Below, piece by piece: positions 19,521-29,462 of a stretch of DNA of 64,000 bases. Under the pieces are notes generated by a model. The model worked only from the letters and a program-made list of their open reading frames with translations. It had not been told where the DNA came from and ran no database searches. The stretch is from Moraxellaceae bacterium (GTDB lineage Bacteria > Pseudomonadota > Gammaproteobacteria > Pseudomonadales > Moraxellaceae), in assembly GCA_029237815.1 (NCBI GenBank), contig JAQZBP010000003.1, forward strand, positions 248,001 to 312,000. The letters are read 5' to 3'. The position numbers and the translations under genes are program-made. How positions within the stretch are numbered: position 1 is the stretch's first letter; each line of letters opens with the position of its first letter.

Positions 19521-19631
19521 GTCGCGCCAGCGCCTGCCAGAGCCATTCAAGCCAAGGGAGGCCCGCGGCCGGCATAGACGATTGCGCGGGCAACGTCGCC
19601 AGCATCCGGGGCCCGGTATCTCTCCGCTCGT

Positions 19632-20951
19632 TCAGTCGGCGGTGCGCCGCTCCACAAGCCACCAGGTGGGCATGACGCCCTTCCCTTTCACGTCGATGTT
19701 TCCGCGCGGCTCGGTCAGGAAGGCATCACCCAATGCCGCGCGCGTTTCCGCCGTGAGCTGTATGCGTCCCGGCTCGCCATGGGATTCCATACGGCTGGCC
19801 GTGTTCACTGTGTCACCCCAGATATCGTAGCTCAGGCGCAACGAGCCTATGACGCCAGCGATGACGGGACCGGTATGCAGGCCGATGCGCACGTCCAGGG
19901 GAATGCCGGTTTCTTCGCGCAGCGTCGCCATTTCGGTACGAAAAGCCAGGGCCAGCCCCGCCATGACGCGGGCATGGTCAGTGCAGGCCTCGGGGGCGCC
20001 GGCCACGGCCATGTAGGCATCGCCGATGGTCTTGATCTTTTCGGCCCCGGCGGACGCGAGGAGCGTATCGAAGCGCGCGAATACCCGCTCGAGCAGGGCG
20101 ATGACTTCTTCCGGTTCGCGCCGGGCGGCCCAGGGCGTGAAGCCCGCCAGGTCGGCGAAGAGGACGGTGACGCCGGTGTGGCGGGCGGCGATGGCGCCGG
20201 CGCGCTGGCGCAGCACCTCGGCGATGGGGCGCGGCAGCACCACATGCAGCAGGCGGTCGGAGCGGTTGCGCTCCTCCACGAGCCCGGCCTCACTCTTGAG
20301 GACCTCGCGCTCGAACACGCCGAGCAGGAGCAGGATGATGAGCGCGGCGAACACCGTATTGCCGGCGCGCGTGAACGGCAGCAGCCAGTCCGGCAGGGAG
20401 CTGAAGTCGACCAGCGATTCGCGGAAAAAAATGAAACTGGCGGTCAGCAGGAGCAAGGGAAATCCTGTGAACAGTGCGCGGCCCGCGCCCTCGTCAGTCG
20501 GGAAGAGCACGCGCGCAAGGCCGGCGGCGACCAGGGTGAAGATGGCGACGCCGAACTCGGGGCCGGTGAGCCAGGCGAGCGCGGCGAGCTGCCCCTGCAA
20601 CGTGACCATCAGCCACAGCCGTGCGGCACGGTGTGCGCCCAGCGATGCCGCCCACATGCCGATGCCATAGCCCAGCACCGCCACCACGTTCAGCAGCACG
20701 ATGGACAGGAATTCCCTCGCGCCAAGGAACAGGGAGAACAGCACATAGGGCAGCGTGGCGATCGCCGCCATGCCCAGCGCGTAGCGCGTCAGGCGGATGC
20801 GGCGTGACTGGTCATGTGTGGTGGAAGCCGGCGCCGGCTGGAACAGCTCACGCCAGAAGGCGGCGTCAGGACGCCGGACATACGCGCCGAGGCGACGATC
20901 GACCGGACACGACACCTGCAGCGGGGGCTGGCGAACGGCGTTTTCCATCAT
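19632..20951 (-). CDS. Class III adenylate/guanylate cyclase with membrane domain
   Basis: A 439-residue membrane cyclase. About six hydrophobic segments occupy residues 55-225. The C-terminal catalytic domain has both metal-binding Asp (VLFADLAGFTPW and KTIGDAYMAVAG) and the transition-state motif GDTVNTASRMES (Asn and Arg present). It should make cAMP in the cytosol; the substrate-determining residues cannot be settled by eye. The membrane part does not match a named sensor. A second ATG three bases downstream is an alternative start. It is a stand-alone gene on the minus strand. Confidence 0.9.
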   Translation of the reverse strand: MMENAVRQPPLQVSCPVDRRLGAYVRRPDAAFWRELFQPAPASTTHDQSRRIRLTRYALGMAAIATLPYVLFSLFLGAREFLSIVLLNVVAVLGYGIGMWAASLGAHRAARLWLMVTLQGQLAALAWLTGPEFGVAIFTLVAAGLARVLFPTDEGAGRALFTGFPLLLLTASFIFFRESLVDFSSLPDWLLPFTRAGNTVFAALIILLLLGVFEREVLKSEAGLVEERNRSDRLLHVVLPRPIAEVLRQRAGAIAARHTGVTVLFADLAGFTPWAARREPEEVIALLERVFARFDTLLASAGAEKIKTIGDAYMAVAGAPEACTDHARVMAGLALAFRTEMATLREETGIPLDVRIGLHTGPVIAGVIGSLRLSYDIWGDTVNTASRMESHGEPGRIQLTAETRAALGDAFLTEPRGNIDVKGKGVMPTWWLVERRTAD

Positions 20952-20975
20952 GACGATCCCGGTCTCATTGCAATG

Positions 20976-21000
20976 AAAAGGCCCCGCCTCGCGGAGCCTT
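20976..21000 (-). terminator. Terminator after the large lipoprotein gene
   Basis: Stem of ten positions, AAGGCTCCGC paired with GCGGGGCCTT around a short loop with one mismatch, ending in TTTT on the minus strand. It lies about 50 bases after the lipoprotein stop. Confidence 0.6.
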
Positions 21001-21048
21001 GCTGTTTCAGGGCGTCAGCCTTCAACGCGACGTTGCGCGACGGGCCGA

Positions 21049-23349
21049 CTAACAGTACATCGCCGCTCCGTAGCACCCACCGGAGCCGATATCGGCGACC
21101 AGCTCGCCCACCGGCGGCGCGACCAGCACACCCGAGAAGTCGAATACCCATCGCCACTCGCCGCCGCTGGAATCCGCCAGCGTCACCGCCGGGAACAACG
21201 GATTGGCGAGATCGAGGCCGAGCAGCCACCAGCCGCCGTCGGTACGGGCCAGCACGCCCTGCCTCCCGAGGCTGAGCGCAAGTGCCACCGCGTCGCTGTC
21301 CGGCTGGCTGATCCGCATCAGGCCGTCAGCGATGGTGAGCGTGTAGGTGTGCCCGAGTTCGGGAATGGTGGCCTGCCCCGAGACAGTCAGCTGGAGCGTG
21401 GCGAGATCGGTGAGCAGTTGCGTGAGGAAATCCCCCGTAGCGCCCTCCTCGGGCGGCTTCTCCAGGGCGTCGGCGACGCTGTTGCGCAGGTTGGTCAGCA
21501 GCGTGCCCAGTTCGGCAATGCTGCCGTCGCCGCTCGCCTCGGCCGCGTACGACAGCACGTTGGCGGCGAACTTGGCACTGGCGGTGCCGTCCCGGCGGAG
21601 CGCAAAGCCCAGGTAATGGCCCGCGTCGGAATCGACTTCGAAATGATCACCACTTGGCAATGTAAGGCTGCCGTGCTCCACCTTGCCATTGGCGGCGATG
21701 CCGCCATTGCTGCGGCCTTTCATGTCGACGTGCAGCCAGGCATTGCCTTGCACCGCGAGCCGGCTGGTTTCCACCAGCGCTTCACCTTGCAGATCCAGTT
21801 GCGCGAGGCTGGCGCTGCCGTCCAGGGTGAACCTGGCCTCGCCCGCGCGCAGGATGCCGGCGATGGCCCCGTTCAGCGACTGCTCGGCGGCGAGCATGCC
21901 CGCTTCATCCCCATAGATCGTCGCCATCACGAGCGCCGTATAGGCGGTACGCAGCGACGTGAAATCGGTGCCGGAGGCATCGATGACGAAATCACCATCG
22001 ATGCTGGCGCGGACCTTCGCGGTTTCCATCGTCCCGACGGCGCCGAAGGTGAAGAACGGACCAGGCGTGCCCTGCACATGGCCCTGCAGCGTCGACAACA
22101 CCTGCGGCAGCGTGATGTGCAGGTTGACCGTGAGGTCCGGCATCACGTTGTCCGGGTCATGCAGCACGCCCTGTAGATGGGTGGTGTTGCCCTCTACCGT
22201 GGCCGTGAGCCCCTCGGGCAGCGTCGGCGCCTGGCCGAAGGACTGCATCACGCTCATGAGGGCGACCTGCAGGGCGGTGCCGCCCACCCGCACGGTATCG
22301 GCGGAGGCCAGCCAGCCATATTTGGCGAGCTCGCCGGCCAGCAGGGCCTCGAGGCTGGCCGCGCCCTTTTTGGTCATGACAAGACGCAGGTCGCCGCCCA
22401 GGCTGTTCTCACCCGTGCCGAGCGCGTCGATGAACACGTTGCTGTCGAAGGGCGCGCAATCCGGCGCGCAGGCGGCCGTGCTGAGCTCGCCGGACTGCAG
22501 CGCGGCCACGGCGTTGCCGATCCAGGTCGTGACCCAGGCCTGCACGTCGGGCGAACCGGCGATCGTGGCCACGGCGTCGGCGCCGCGATAGAGGTTGCCC
22601 AGGGAATTGCTGCCGCCGTCCTGGAGGAGATGGCCGTTGTTGTCGATGAAGGCGTCGATGTAGTTGCTGATGACCTGTTCGATGCTGAGGCCACTGCTGC
22701 GGGACAGCTCGGCAAAGGCAGCGGACAGCAGCGACACCTTGACCGCCTCGGGGCTCGCGGCGTCGAGCCAGAGGGTATCGACGATGTTGCCCGGGCGCGC
22801 CAGCAGGTCGGTCGTGCTCATGCGGAACAGCGCCGCCACGCGCAGCTGGGCGGCCTCGAGCGAGGTGGCGTCGATATGGCCGCCGCCGACATCCTCGGCA
22901 TAGCGCACCAGCAGCGTGCTGACCGGCGTCATGGGCATGACAGTCAGGCTGCCATCCTCCGCCACGCTGACCCAGGTGGAGAGGCCGGGGGACGTCGTCA
23001 GCGGAGCCCACTCGCCAAAGCTGGCGCTGCCGCACTGGGCGGCGTCGCAGAGCATCTCGGTGTCGGCGGACACGCCGAGGTCGAGGCGGAGCACCTCGCC
23101 GGGCACGGGATTCGGGATCTCGAGGGAAAACTCGCCGGCACCTCCGGTGCGGGCGCTGGTCACCTGGACATAGATACCATCCTTCCAGCGCATGGCCTTG
23201 ACCACGCCATTGCGGATCACGCCCTTGACTACATTGCTGCTGGCCGTGGTGGTGGGCGTGGGCGAGCCCATGGCGGCACCATCGCTGTCGCCGCAGGCGG
23301 AGAGCAGCAGCATCAGGGTGAAGGAGAAGGCCGCGAGGAGTGCGCGCAT
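21049..23349 (-). CDS. Large unrecognised lipoprotein
   Basis: A 766-residue protein with a lipoprotein signal (RALLAAFSFTLMLLLSACGD, lipobox LSAC), so it is likely anchored in the outer or inner membrane facing the periplasm. The start at 23349 has GGGGTCC upstream; the longer frame lacks a signal. The mature part begins with a Thr/Ser-rich linker, then many short beta-prone stretches and a C-terminal Cys pair (GGCYGAAMYC). I recognise no domain. It is downstream of tamA/tamB on the same strand. A surface or biogenesis role is possible but unproven. Confidence 0.65.
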   Translation of the reverse strand: MRALLAAFSFTLMLLLSACGDSDGAAMGSPTPTTTASSNVVKGVIRNGVVKAMRWKDGIYVQVTSARTGGAGEFSLEIPNPVPGEVLRLDLGVSADTEMLCDAAQCGSASFGEWAPLTTSPGLSTWVSVAEDGSLTVMPMTPVSTLLVRYAEDVGGGHIDATSLEAAQLRVAALFRMSTTDLLARPGNIVDTLWLDAASPEAVKVSLLSAAFAELSRSSGLSIEQVISNYIDAFIDNNGHLLQDGGSNSLGNLYRGADAVATIAGSPDVQAWVTTWIGNAVAALQSGELSTAACAPDCAPFDSNVFIDALGTGENSLGGDLRLVMTKKGAASLEALLAGELAKYGWLASADTVRVGGTALQVALMSVMQSFGQAPTLPEGLTATVEGNTTHLQGVLHDPDNVMPDLTVNLHITLPQVLSTLQGHVQGTPGPFFTFGAVGTMETAKVRASIDGDFVIDASGTDFTSLRTAYTALVMATIYGDEAGMLAAEQSLNGAIAGILRAGEARFTLDGSASLAQLDLQGEALVETSRLAVQGNAWLHVDMKGRSNGGIAANGKVEHGSLTLPSGDHFEVDSDAGHYLGFALRRDGTASAKFAANVLSYAAEASGDGSIAELGTLLTNLRNSVADALEKPPEEGATGDFLTQLLTDLATLQLTVSGQATIPELGHTYTLTIADGLMRISQPDSDAVALALSLGRQGVLARTDGGWWLLGLDLANPLFPAVTLADSSGGEWRWVFDFSGVLVAPPVGELVADIGSGGCYGAAMYC

Positions 23350-23475
23350 CGTGGGACCCCGGTTCTTGTGGTTATGGTGGGCGGGCCGACTGAGGACTGG
23401 CACGGACGTACAACCGATGACTATAGGCATCCGCCTGCCAGCGCCTCAACGATGCCGGTCGGCCCCGGCTACCGC

Positions 23476-26400
23476 TCAGAAGCGCCAGTTGTAGAAGAGG
23501 TCGATGGCGCTCTCCAGGGAGGAGACGGCTTCCAGGTACAGGCGGGAATTGATCTTGTAGCGCAGGGTGGCGGTATTGACCGGAGTGAAGATGCCCACGC
23601 CGTAGCGCAGGTAGAGCTTGGGGCTCAGGTAGCCGGAGACGGTGAACTGGGTGTCGTCGCCGCTGCCTTCGGCGTCCACGGCGAAGTCGGTGATGCCGAT
23701 GGTCTCGCCGACCTTGGTGGTGATGCCGGCGCCGCCGGTGGCGCCCAGCTTGATGGCCGCCGCCGCAGCGGCCAGGTTGCCGCCACTGCCGCTTTCGCGG
23801 GTCGTAGTGTCGAGCGGCCGTCCCAGCACGAGGTAGGAGACGATCTCTTCCTGGGACATGGGCGTGTCGGCAAAGAGGGTGGCCTCGGGCGCATTGGCCC
23901 GCCCCTGCATGCGCACGCCCACCACCTTGTTGTCGATCTCGCGGATGGCCTCCACGTCAAGGCCGGGCTGCGTCAGGTTGCCGGCGAAGATGAGGCGGCC
24001 GCGGCGGATCTCGAGGCGCTGGCCGTAGGCGTCGTAGCGCGCCTCGCGGTCCAGCTCGACCTCGCCGTTGGCCTCGAGGCCGCGCCGGCCTTCCTGGCGC
24101 AGGCGCAGCCCGCCCATGACGCGGCCGTTGACGCCGTAGCCATGGAAATAGACGTCGTCGCCAAGCACCAGGCGGATGTCCGCGTTGATGTCCCAGCTCT
24201 CCACCCGGCCCACCACGGCGATCCGCTCGCGATCCGCCGCGCTGACCACCCGGATGTCCGGCGACAGCGGCACGGCCTGGTCGGTCAGTGGCTTCAGGTT
24301 GAGCCGGGCCATGGGCACGCGCACGCTGCCGGTGAGGTCGGCGCGCCCCGGCACCACTCGCAGGCGCAGGTCGGGATCGACCGCGGCCAGGAGCTCGGGG
24401 GGCTGGCGCAGCTCGAAGCGCTCGCCGCTGAGGGCAAGCTCCAGCCAGGGCTCGGCGCTCCAGTCGGCACGGCCCGCCAGGGTGGCCTTGCCCTCGCCGC
24501 CCTGCATGCTGCCGTTGATCACGGCATTGGTGCCGTTCACGTCGATGCGGCTGGCGATGTTGCGGATGTGCAGCGGCAGACGCTGGAAGCCCATTTCACC
24601 GTCACGCAACTGGATGCGGCCATGAAAGTCGGGCCGTGCCAGCACCCCGGCCAGCCGCCCTTCGGCGGAGAACGTGCCCGCCAGCGTGCTGAGCGCCGGA
24701 AAGAAGGGCTGGAACACCTCGAGACGCAATCCTGCGAGGGCCAGTTCGCCCTGCAACGGGCGACCGTCGGCATAAGGATCGACACGGGCGGCGATCCACC
24801 CCTGGCCCATATCGGCCGACTGCAGGTCGAAGCGCAGGTCGACGGCGCGGCCGCCGGCGTCGGCGGACAGGGCAATGCGCTGGAAGCCCAGCGTCAGGGA
24901 GCTGCGGGCGTCCTCGCGCAGCAGCCGCAGGCTGCCCTCGCCGGCATCCAGGCGGGCCGACAGGGACGGTCGCTGCCCGGCGGCCCAGTCACCTGCGACA
25001 GCCCCGGTCAGCAAGCCCTGCGCCTGCAGGCCCTCGGGCATCAGGGATGCGAGCCGCTCGAGGCGAAGCCCTGAAAGCGCGACCTTGACGTGGCCGGCCG
25101 TGCCCAGGCGCATGTCGTCCTCGTTGCAGAGCCGTGCCTCGCCACTGACCCAGCAATGGGGCGCCAGGCGGATCTCGCGGCCGGCGCGGCTCCAGTCGAG
25201 CGCAAACGGCGCCTCCAGCGCCCAGTACAGGTCCGGCAGGTTGACGAAGCCGGACTCCATCTGGCCGCTCCAGCCGGTGGAGAGCCAGCTGCCGGCCAGG
25301 CTGCCGCGACCCGTCATATCGGCCTGCGCCGCCTGCCACTGCAGGGCATGCCGCGCGCGCGTACCGGCCAGGTCGAGCCGGGCATTCCCGAGCTCACGCC
25401 CCGCGGGATTGATCACCCCGGCCAACGTCAGGGCCGCCTTGCTCTCCGCGTCACCCAGCGCCAGCACATTCCCGTCGATGGCCACGGACTTGGCGCGCCA
25501 GCCCCGGAAGGCGACGCCCTCGCCCTTCAGGTTCGCCTGGATGTCGGGCCGGCGCTCGGCGCCCTGCAGGGCGAGCGGGCCGGTGAGCCGCCCGCCAAGA
25601 TCACTATGCAGCAGCTTCAGGTTGCCGAGGTCGAGCTGTGCCGCGAGGTCCCAGTGGCCGTCGCGCAGGCCGCCCAGGAGCACCGCCTGGTTACCGCCCC
25701 ACTGCAGGCTGAGGTTGCTGCTGCGGAACGCCGGCCAGCCCTCCGGGACCAGCGCCAGCTCCAGCGGCCCGTCCAGCCGGAACGGCTCGGCGCGCAGGTC
25801 GCCCTCCAGATGTGCCTCCTCGAAGTCGAACTCGCGGCGACGGTCGCTCCAGGCGCCCGACCCAGCGAGGCGCCCGCTCAGGTGCGCCGGCCAGTCGGGC
25901 CGCAGCCAGGCGGTGGCGAAGTTGCCGAGGCTGAACTCACCACGCCACAGCACTGGTCCGACCAGATCCAGCTCGCCCTGGAAGCCCAGCTGGCCGGCGT
26001 CGCCGGCGTAATCGAGGCGTGAAACCGCCAGCCGGCGCTCGACGCCGGCCACGGTCAGCCCCCACTGTCCCGCAGGCACGCCATCGCCCGCCAGCCGGAA
26101 GTCCGCCTGCGCCCGGTAATCCCGCCGGCTGCCCTCCGCTTGCAGCTCGCCGCTGGCGCTCTGGAAGCGACGCCCATCCTCCAGCCGGCGATCGACGCCG
26201 GACCAGCGCAGCCACAGGCGCTGCGGGGACTCTGTCTTCCAGGGCCAGTCACGCCCGTGCTGCACCAGCTCCCAGCTTTCCCCCCCGGTGAGGCGCAGGG
26301 TAGCCACGATGTCCGAGTCGCCGCTTTTGGTATGACCTGTAGTGGAAAGCTCGCCTGTCAGAACTGGTACAGCCAATTCCGGGACCTTCCACTTGCGCCT

Positions 26401-27489
26401 GAGATCGATGCGCGTCAGCTGCGACTGCAGCTGCCACTTGAGCCCCAGCCGCCAGTCGAGCTCGCCCTTCCCTTTAGCAACTCCGCCCAAGCCATTGAAA
26501 TTGAACTCATCCAGTACGGCGGAGCGCCAATCCGTACTGCCTTTCACCGCATAGCGGCCGGGCGGCAGGCGCAGGCTGGACAGTTGGGCCGAGCCCTCGC
26601 CGCGCAACCCGTCGCGATTCCCCGTCACCTTGAGATTGCCGCCCTCGCTCCGCCACATCTGGTCCGACCACCAGGGCAGACTGACCTTTTGCCATTGCAG
26701 TGACGCCTGGTAAGGCATGTCCGGCTGCAGGGGCTGCAATCGCCCCTCCCCGACCGCTGTCAGGCCGCCCGTGGACTCCAGGCGGATGGCGAGCTGCTCC
26801 AGGGAGCCGCCGAGCTGCACCGTCAGCGGCCGCCAGCCCTTGTCGCGGAACGGCAGGTAGTCGAAGGCCCCCGTCGCGGTCAGGCGCCAGGGGCCGCGCA
26901 CCCGTATCTGGCCGCCAAGCTCGAGCCGGCCAAGGCGTGCATGGTCGAGGGCGAGCTGCCTGAAGCGGACCCGGGTGCCGGCCCAGCGCGCATCAGCCAG
27001 CTCGAGCCGGCGAAAGACCTGGGCCTCCTTCGCCTGCCAGCGCCAGTAACGGATGTCGGTCGCCTCGCCCTGCCGCACCACCAGGCGCACCGGCAGCAGC
27101 AGCGTCGGCAGTTGCGTGGGCTCGTCGGTGGGCGCGGTGAGCTTGTAGATGTCGACGTCCCGCAGCCGCAGCGATTCCACCTGGAAAGTGCCGCGCAGCA
27201 GCTGCCAGACCGTCCAGCGCGCCAGCAGGTGGCGGATGCGCACATCGGTCTTGCGGGTGTGGATGCGCACATCCACCAGCTCCAGGCCGCCCAGCCAGGT
27301 GCCGCGCTGGTAGCGGGCACTCAGCGTCTTCTGCATGCCGAGGCCCTGCTCCAGCAGCCAGCGGCTGCCGGTTTCGCTGCCCAGCACCGCGAGGACGGCC
27401 CCGGCCAGCAGCACCGCCAGCAGCAGCACGACCAGGAACACGCGCCAGATGTGCCGGCCGGCGCGGCGGGCATGGTGGCGCCAGCTCAC
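23476..27489 (-). CDS. tamB: Translocation and assembly module protein TamB
   Basis: A 1337-residue AsmA-like protein with an N-terminal membrane anchor (IWRVFLVVLLLAVLLAGAVLAVL) and a long beta-helical body. The C-terminal DUF490 region ends in YLSPKLYLRYGVGIF and a terminal Phe. It spans the periplasm, partners the outer-membrane TamA and moves phospholipids or helps outer-membrane protein assembly. Its start overlaps the tamA stop by four bases. Confidence 0.95.
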   Translation of the reverse strand: MSWRHHARRAGRHIWRVFLVVLLLAVLLAGAVLAVLGSETGSRWLLEQGLGMQKTLSARYQRGTWLGGLELVDVRIHTRKTDVRIRHLLARWTVWQLLRGTFQVESLRLRDVDIYKLTAPTDEPTQLPTLLLPVRLVVRQGEATDIRYWRWQAKEAQVFRRLELADARWAGTRVRFRQLALDHARLGRLELGGQIRVRGPWRLTATGAFDYLPFRDKGWRPLTVQLGGSLEQLAIRLESTGGLTAVGEGRLQPLQPDMPYQASLQWQKVSLPWWSDQMWRSEGGNLKVTGNRDGLRGEGSAQLSSLRLPPGRYAVKGSTDWRSAVLDEFNFNGLGGVAKGKGELDWRLGLKWQLQSQLTRIDLRRKWKVPELAVPVLTGELSTTGHTKSGDSDIVATLRLTGGESWELVQHGRDWPWKTESPQRLWLRWSGVDRRLEDGRRFQSASGELQAEGSRRDYRAQADFRLAGDGVPAGQWGLTVAGVERRLAVSRLDYAGDAGQLGFQGELDLVGPVLWRGEFSLGNFATAWLRPDWPAHLSGRLAGSGAWSDRRREFDFEEAHLEGDLRAEPFRLDGPLELALVPEGWPAFRSSNLSLQWGGNQAVLLGGLRDGHWDLAAQLDLGNLKLLHSDLGGRLTGPLALQGAERRPDIQANLKGEGVAFRGWRAKSVAIDGNVLALGDAESKAALTLAGVINPAGRELGNARLDLAGTRARHALQWQAAQADMTGRGSLAGSWLSTGWSGQMESGFVNLPDLYWALEAPFALDWSRAGREIRLAPHCWVSGEARLCNEDDMRLGTAGHVKVALSGLRLERLASLMPEGLQAQGLLTGAVAGDWAAGQRPSLSARLDAGEGSLRLLREDARSSLTLGFQRIALSADAGGRAVDLRFDLQSADMGQGWIAARVDPYADGRPLQGELALAGLRLEVFQPFFPALSTLAGTFSAEGRLAGVLARPDFHGRIQLRDGEMGFQRLPLHIRNIASRIDVNGTNAVINGSMQGGEGKATLAGRADWSAEPWLELALSGERFELRQPPELLAAVDPDLRLRVVPGRADLTGSVRVPMARLNLKPLTDQAVPLSPDIRVVSAADRERIAVVGRVESWDINADIRLVLGDDVYFHGYGVNGRVMGGLRLRQEGRRGLEANGEVELDREARYDAYGQRLEIRRGRLIFAGNLTQPGLDVEAIREIDNKVVGVRMQGRANAPEATLFADTPMSQEEIVSYLVLGRPLDTTTRESGSGGNLAAAAAAIKLGATGGAGITTKVGETIGITDFAVDAEGSGDDTQFTVSGYLSPKLYLRYGVGIFTPVNTATLRYKINSRLYLEAVSSLESAIDLFYNWRF

Positions 27490-29237
27490 AGGTTGGGCCC
27501 CATGGAGAAGTGCACGCGCAGGCCCTTGTCGGTTTCCGTGACGGGCCAGGCCACGTCGAGGCGGATCGGCCCCACCGGCGACACCCAGCGGATGCCGATG
27601 CCGGAGCCGACCTTGAAGGGCTCGCTGGCGGAGTCGAAGGCATTGCCGGCGTCCGTGAACACGGCGACGCGCCAGCGCTTCACGAATTCGTAGTCGTACT
27701 CCACGGTGCCGGTCAGGAGGTTGCGCGCGCCGATGGCGATGCCGTTGTCGTCGCGCGGCGACAGCGAGCGGTAGGAGTAGCCGCGCACGCTCTGGTCGCC
27801 GCCGGCGAAGAAACGCATGGACTGCGGCACGTCGTCGAAGTTGTCGGTCAGCACGGTGCCGCCGTCGGCGCGCAGGAGGATCTGGTGGCGGCCGGCATAG
27901 GTGCGCAGGAATCGGAAACCGCTGCGCAGCCAGACCAGGCTGGCGTCGGAGAGCACATCCTCGGAGGCGACCTCCATCTGGTAGAACTGGCGGTCGCCCC
28001 AGTGCGGATCAACGCCGCCCTTGGTGCGCAGGCGGTCGAAGCTGACGCCGGGCAGCACGAGGTCCTTCTTGATCTCCCCGCCGGGCAGCTCGGTGGTGTC
28101 GCGCAGGCCGCGCAGCGAGTAGGTGCGCTGCCAGCCGTTCTCCTGGCGCAGCTGGCGCTGCACGCCGAGTACGGTGTTCCAGGTGACGATCTCCTCCACC
28201 TCCTCGCGGCGCACGCCGTAGAGGTACTGCAGGTTGTCGTTCACGGGATGGGTCAGCGGCACCGTGTACTTGGCGTCGAGGCTGGAGCGCACCGGCGACA
28301 GCTCGGTGCCGACCTCGATGCCGTGGCCGCGGGCGTTGATGAGCGGCCGCTGCCACTTGAGCGTCAGGCGTTCCTCGACGTCGGTGGAGTAGCCGATACC
28401 GACGTCCATGTTGTTGGGCTTGTCCGCGGCGAGCACCACGTCGATGGGCACCGCGTTATCGACGCTGCGCTCGCGCTCCACCTGCACGCGCACCTCGCTG
28501 AAGAAGCGCGAGTCGAGCAGGGCACGGTTGAACTTGATGACGGCGCCGGCGTCGTAGGGATCGCCTTCCTTGAAGGTCGAGAACTGGCGCAGCAGGCCGG
28601 GCCTGAGGAAATCCTGCTCGCTACCGTCCGCCTTCTGGAAGCGGATGGCCCCGAAGCGGTAGCGCGGCCCGCTTGCGTAGACGAGGTCGATGTCGGCGCT
28701 GCGCGCCTCGGGATCGACGGCGACGGCATGGGTTTCCCACTCGCCGTCGAAATAGCCGCGCTCCACGCCGAGATTGCGCACCGCGGTCTTCATCGCTTCG
28801 TAGCGACCGTGGTGCAGGATGTCGCCCTCGCGCACCGGCAGCGTCTCGCGCAGGGCGGCGAAGGCGGGATCGCTGTCGGCATCGCCCGTAAACACGAGGC
28901 GCAGGCGGCGCACCCGCACCGGCTCGCCGGGCGTGATGGCGATGCGCACCCGTTCCCGGTCGAGGCCGATGTCGACTTCGGCGCCGTAGTAGCCCATCGA
29001 GCGCAGGGCTTCCTTCACGTTCTCGTAGAGCCGGGTGCGGGTGCTACGCCAGCTGGCCAGTTCGTCGTCCTGCAGCGTGCCGACATAGGCTTCGATGTTC
29101 TCGCGCAGGTCGCCACTCGCACCCACGATGTCGACCGCGACCGCCGCACGCGCGAGGCCGGGCAACAGCCAGGCAAGCAGGAACAGGCCCGCGATGGCCG
29201 CTCCCCGGTTCCTCCTGTCCCCAAGCCGCTCTTGCAC
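27486..29237 (-). CDS. tamA: Outer-membrane BamA-family protein TamA
   Basis: A 583-residue Omp85 protein. A signal peptide (hydrophobic AAIAGLFLLAWLLPGLARA) precedes POTRA domains (about 30-270), then the 16-strand barrel with the conserved RGYSYRSLSP and terminal strand ending in F. The GTG at 29237 with AAGGGCGAG upstream gives the right length and a proper signal peptide. The open frame continues far upstream, antisense to the neighbouring gene, and is not coding there. It is the outer-membrane half of the TamAB complex. Confidence 0.92.
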   Translation of the reverse strand: MQERLGDRRNRGAAIAGLFLLAWLLPGLARAAVAVDIVGASGDLRENIEAYVGTLQDDELASWRSTRTRLYENVKEALRSMGYYGAEVDIGLDRERVRIAITPGEPVRVRRLRLVFTGDADSDPAFAALRETLPVREGDILHHGRYEAMKTAVRNLGVERGYFDGEWETHAVAVDPEARSADIDLVYASGPRYRFGAIRFQKADGSEQDFLRPGLLRQFSTFKEGDPYDAGAVIKFNRALLDSRFFSEVRVQVERERSVDNAVPIDVVLAADKPNNMDVGIGYSTDVEERLTLKWQRPLINARGHGIEVGTELSPVRSSLDAKYTVPLTHPVNDNLQYLYGVRREEVEEIVTWNTVLGVQRQLRQENGWQRTYSLRGLRDTTELPGGEIKKDLVLPGVSFDRLRTKGGVDPHWGDRQFYQMEVASEDVLSDASLVWLRSGFRFLRTYAGRHQILLRADGGTVLTDNFDDVPQSMRFFAGGDQSVRGYSYRSLSPRDDNGIAIGARNLLTGTVEYDYEFVKRWRVAVFTDAGNAFDSASEPFKVGSGIGIRWVSPVGPIRLDVAWPVTETDKGLRVHFSMGPNL

Positions 29238-29462
29238 GCGCTCTCGCCCTTGCCGCCAGTGGCGCAATTCAAAAAATGCATGATAGCCAGTTTCGCCGGC
29301 GCCTGTTACCGCGGCAGCCGGCAGCGGAACTCGGTCACACAAGCAGCACGGCCTTCGTGGCCCGGCCGGTACGGCTGGCCTGCCCTGCAGGCCTTCCTTT
29401 AAGCTTGCCGCTTCCTGCCCCTGCACGTTCAAGGGCAGCACGAATTCCATAAAGGATTGCCC

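Noticed and set aside
22177-25074. A 965-codon open frame antisense to the lipoprotein and tamB
   Set aside because: It crosses the boundary of two real genes on the other strand and is rich in Gly/His/Arg/Ala typical of antisense frames in GC-rich DNA.
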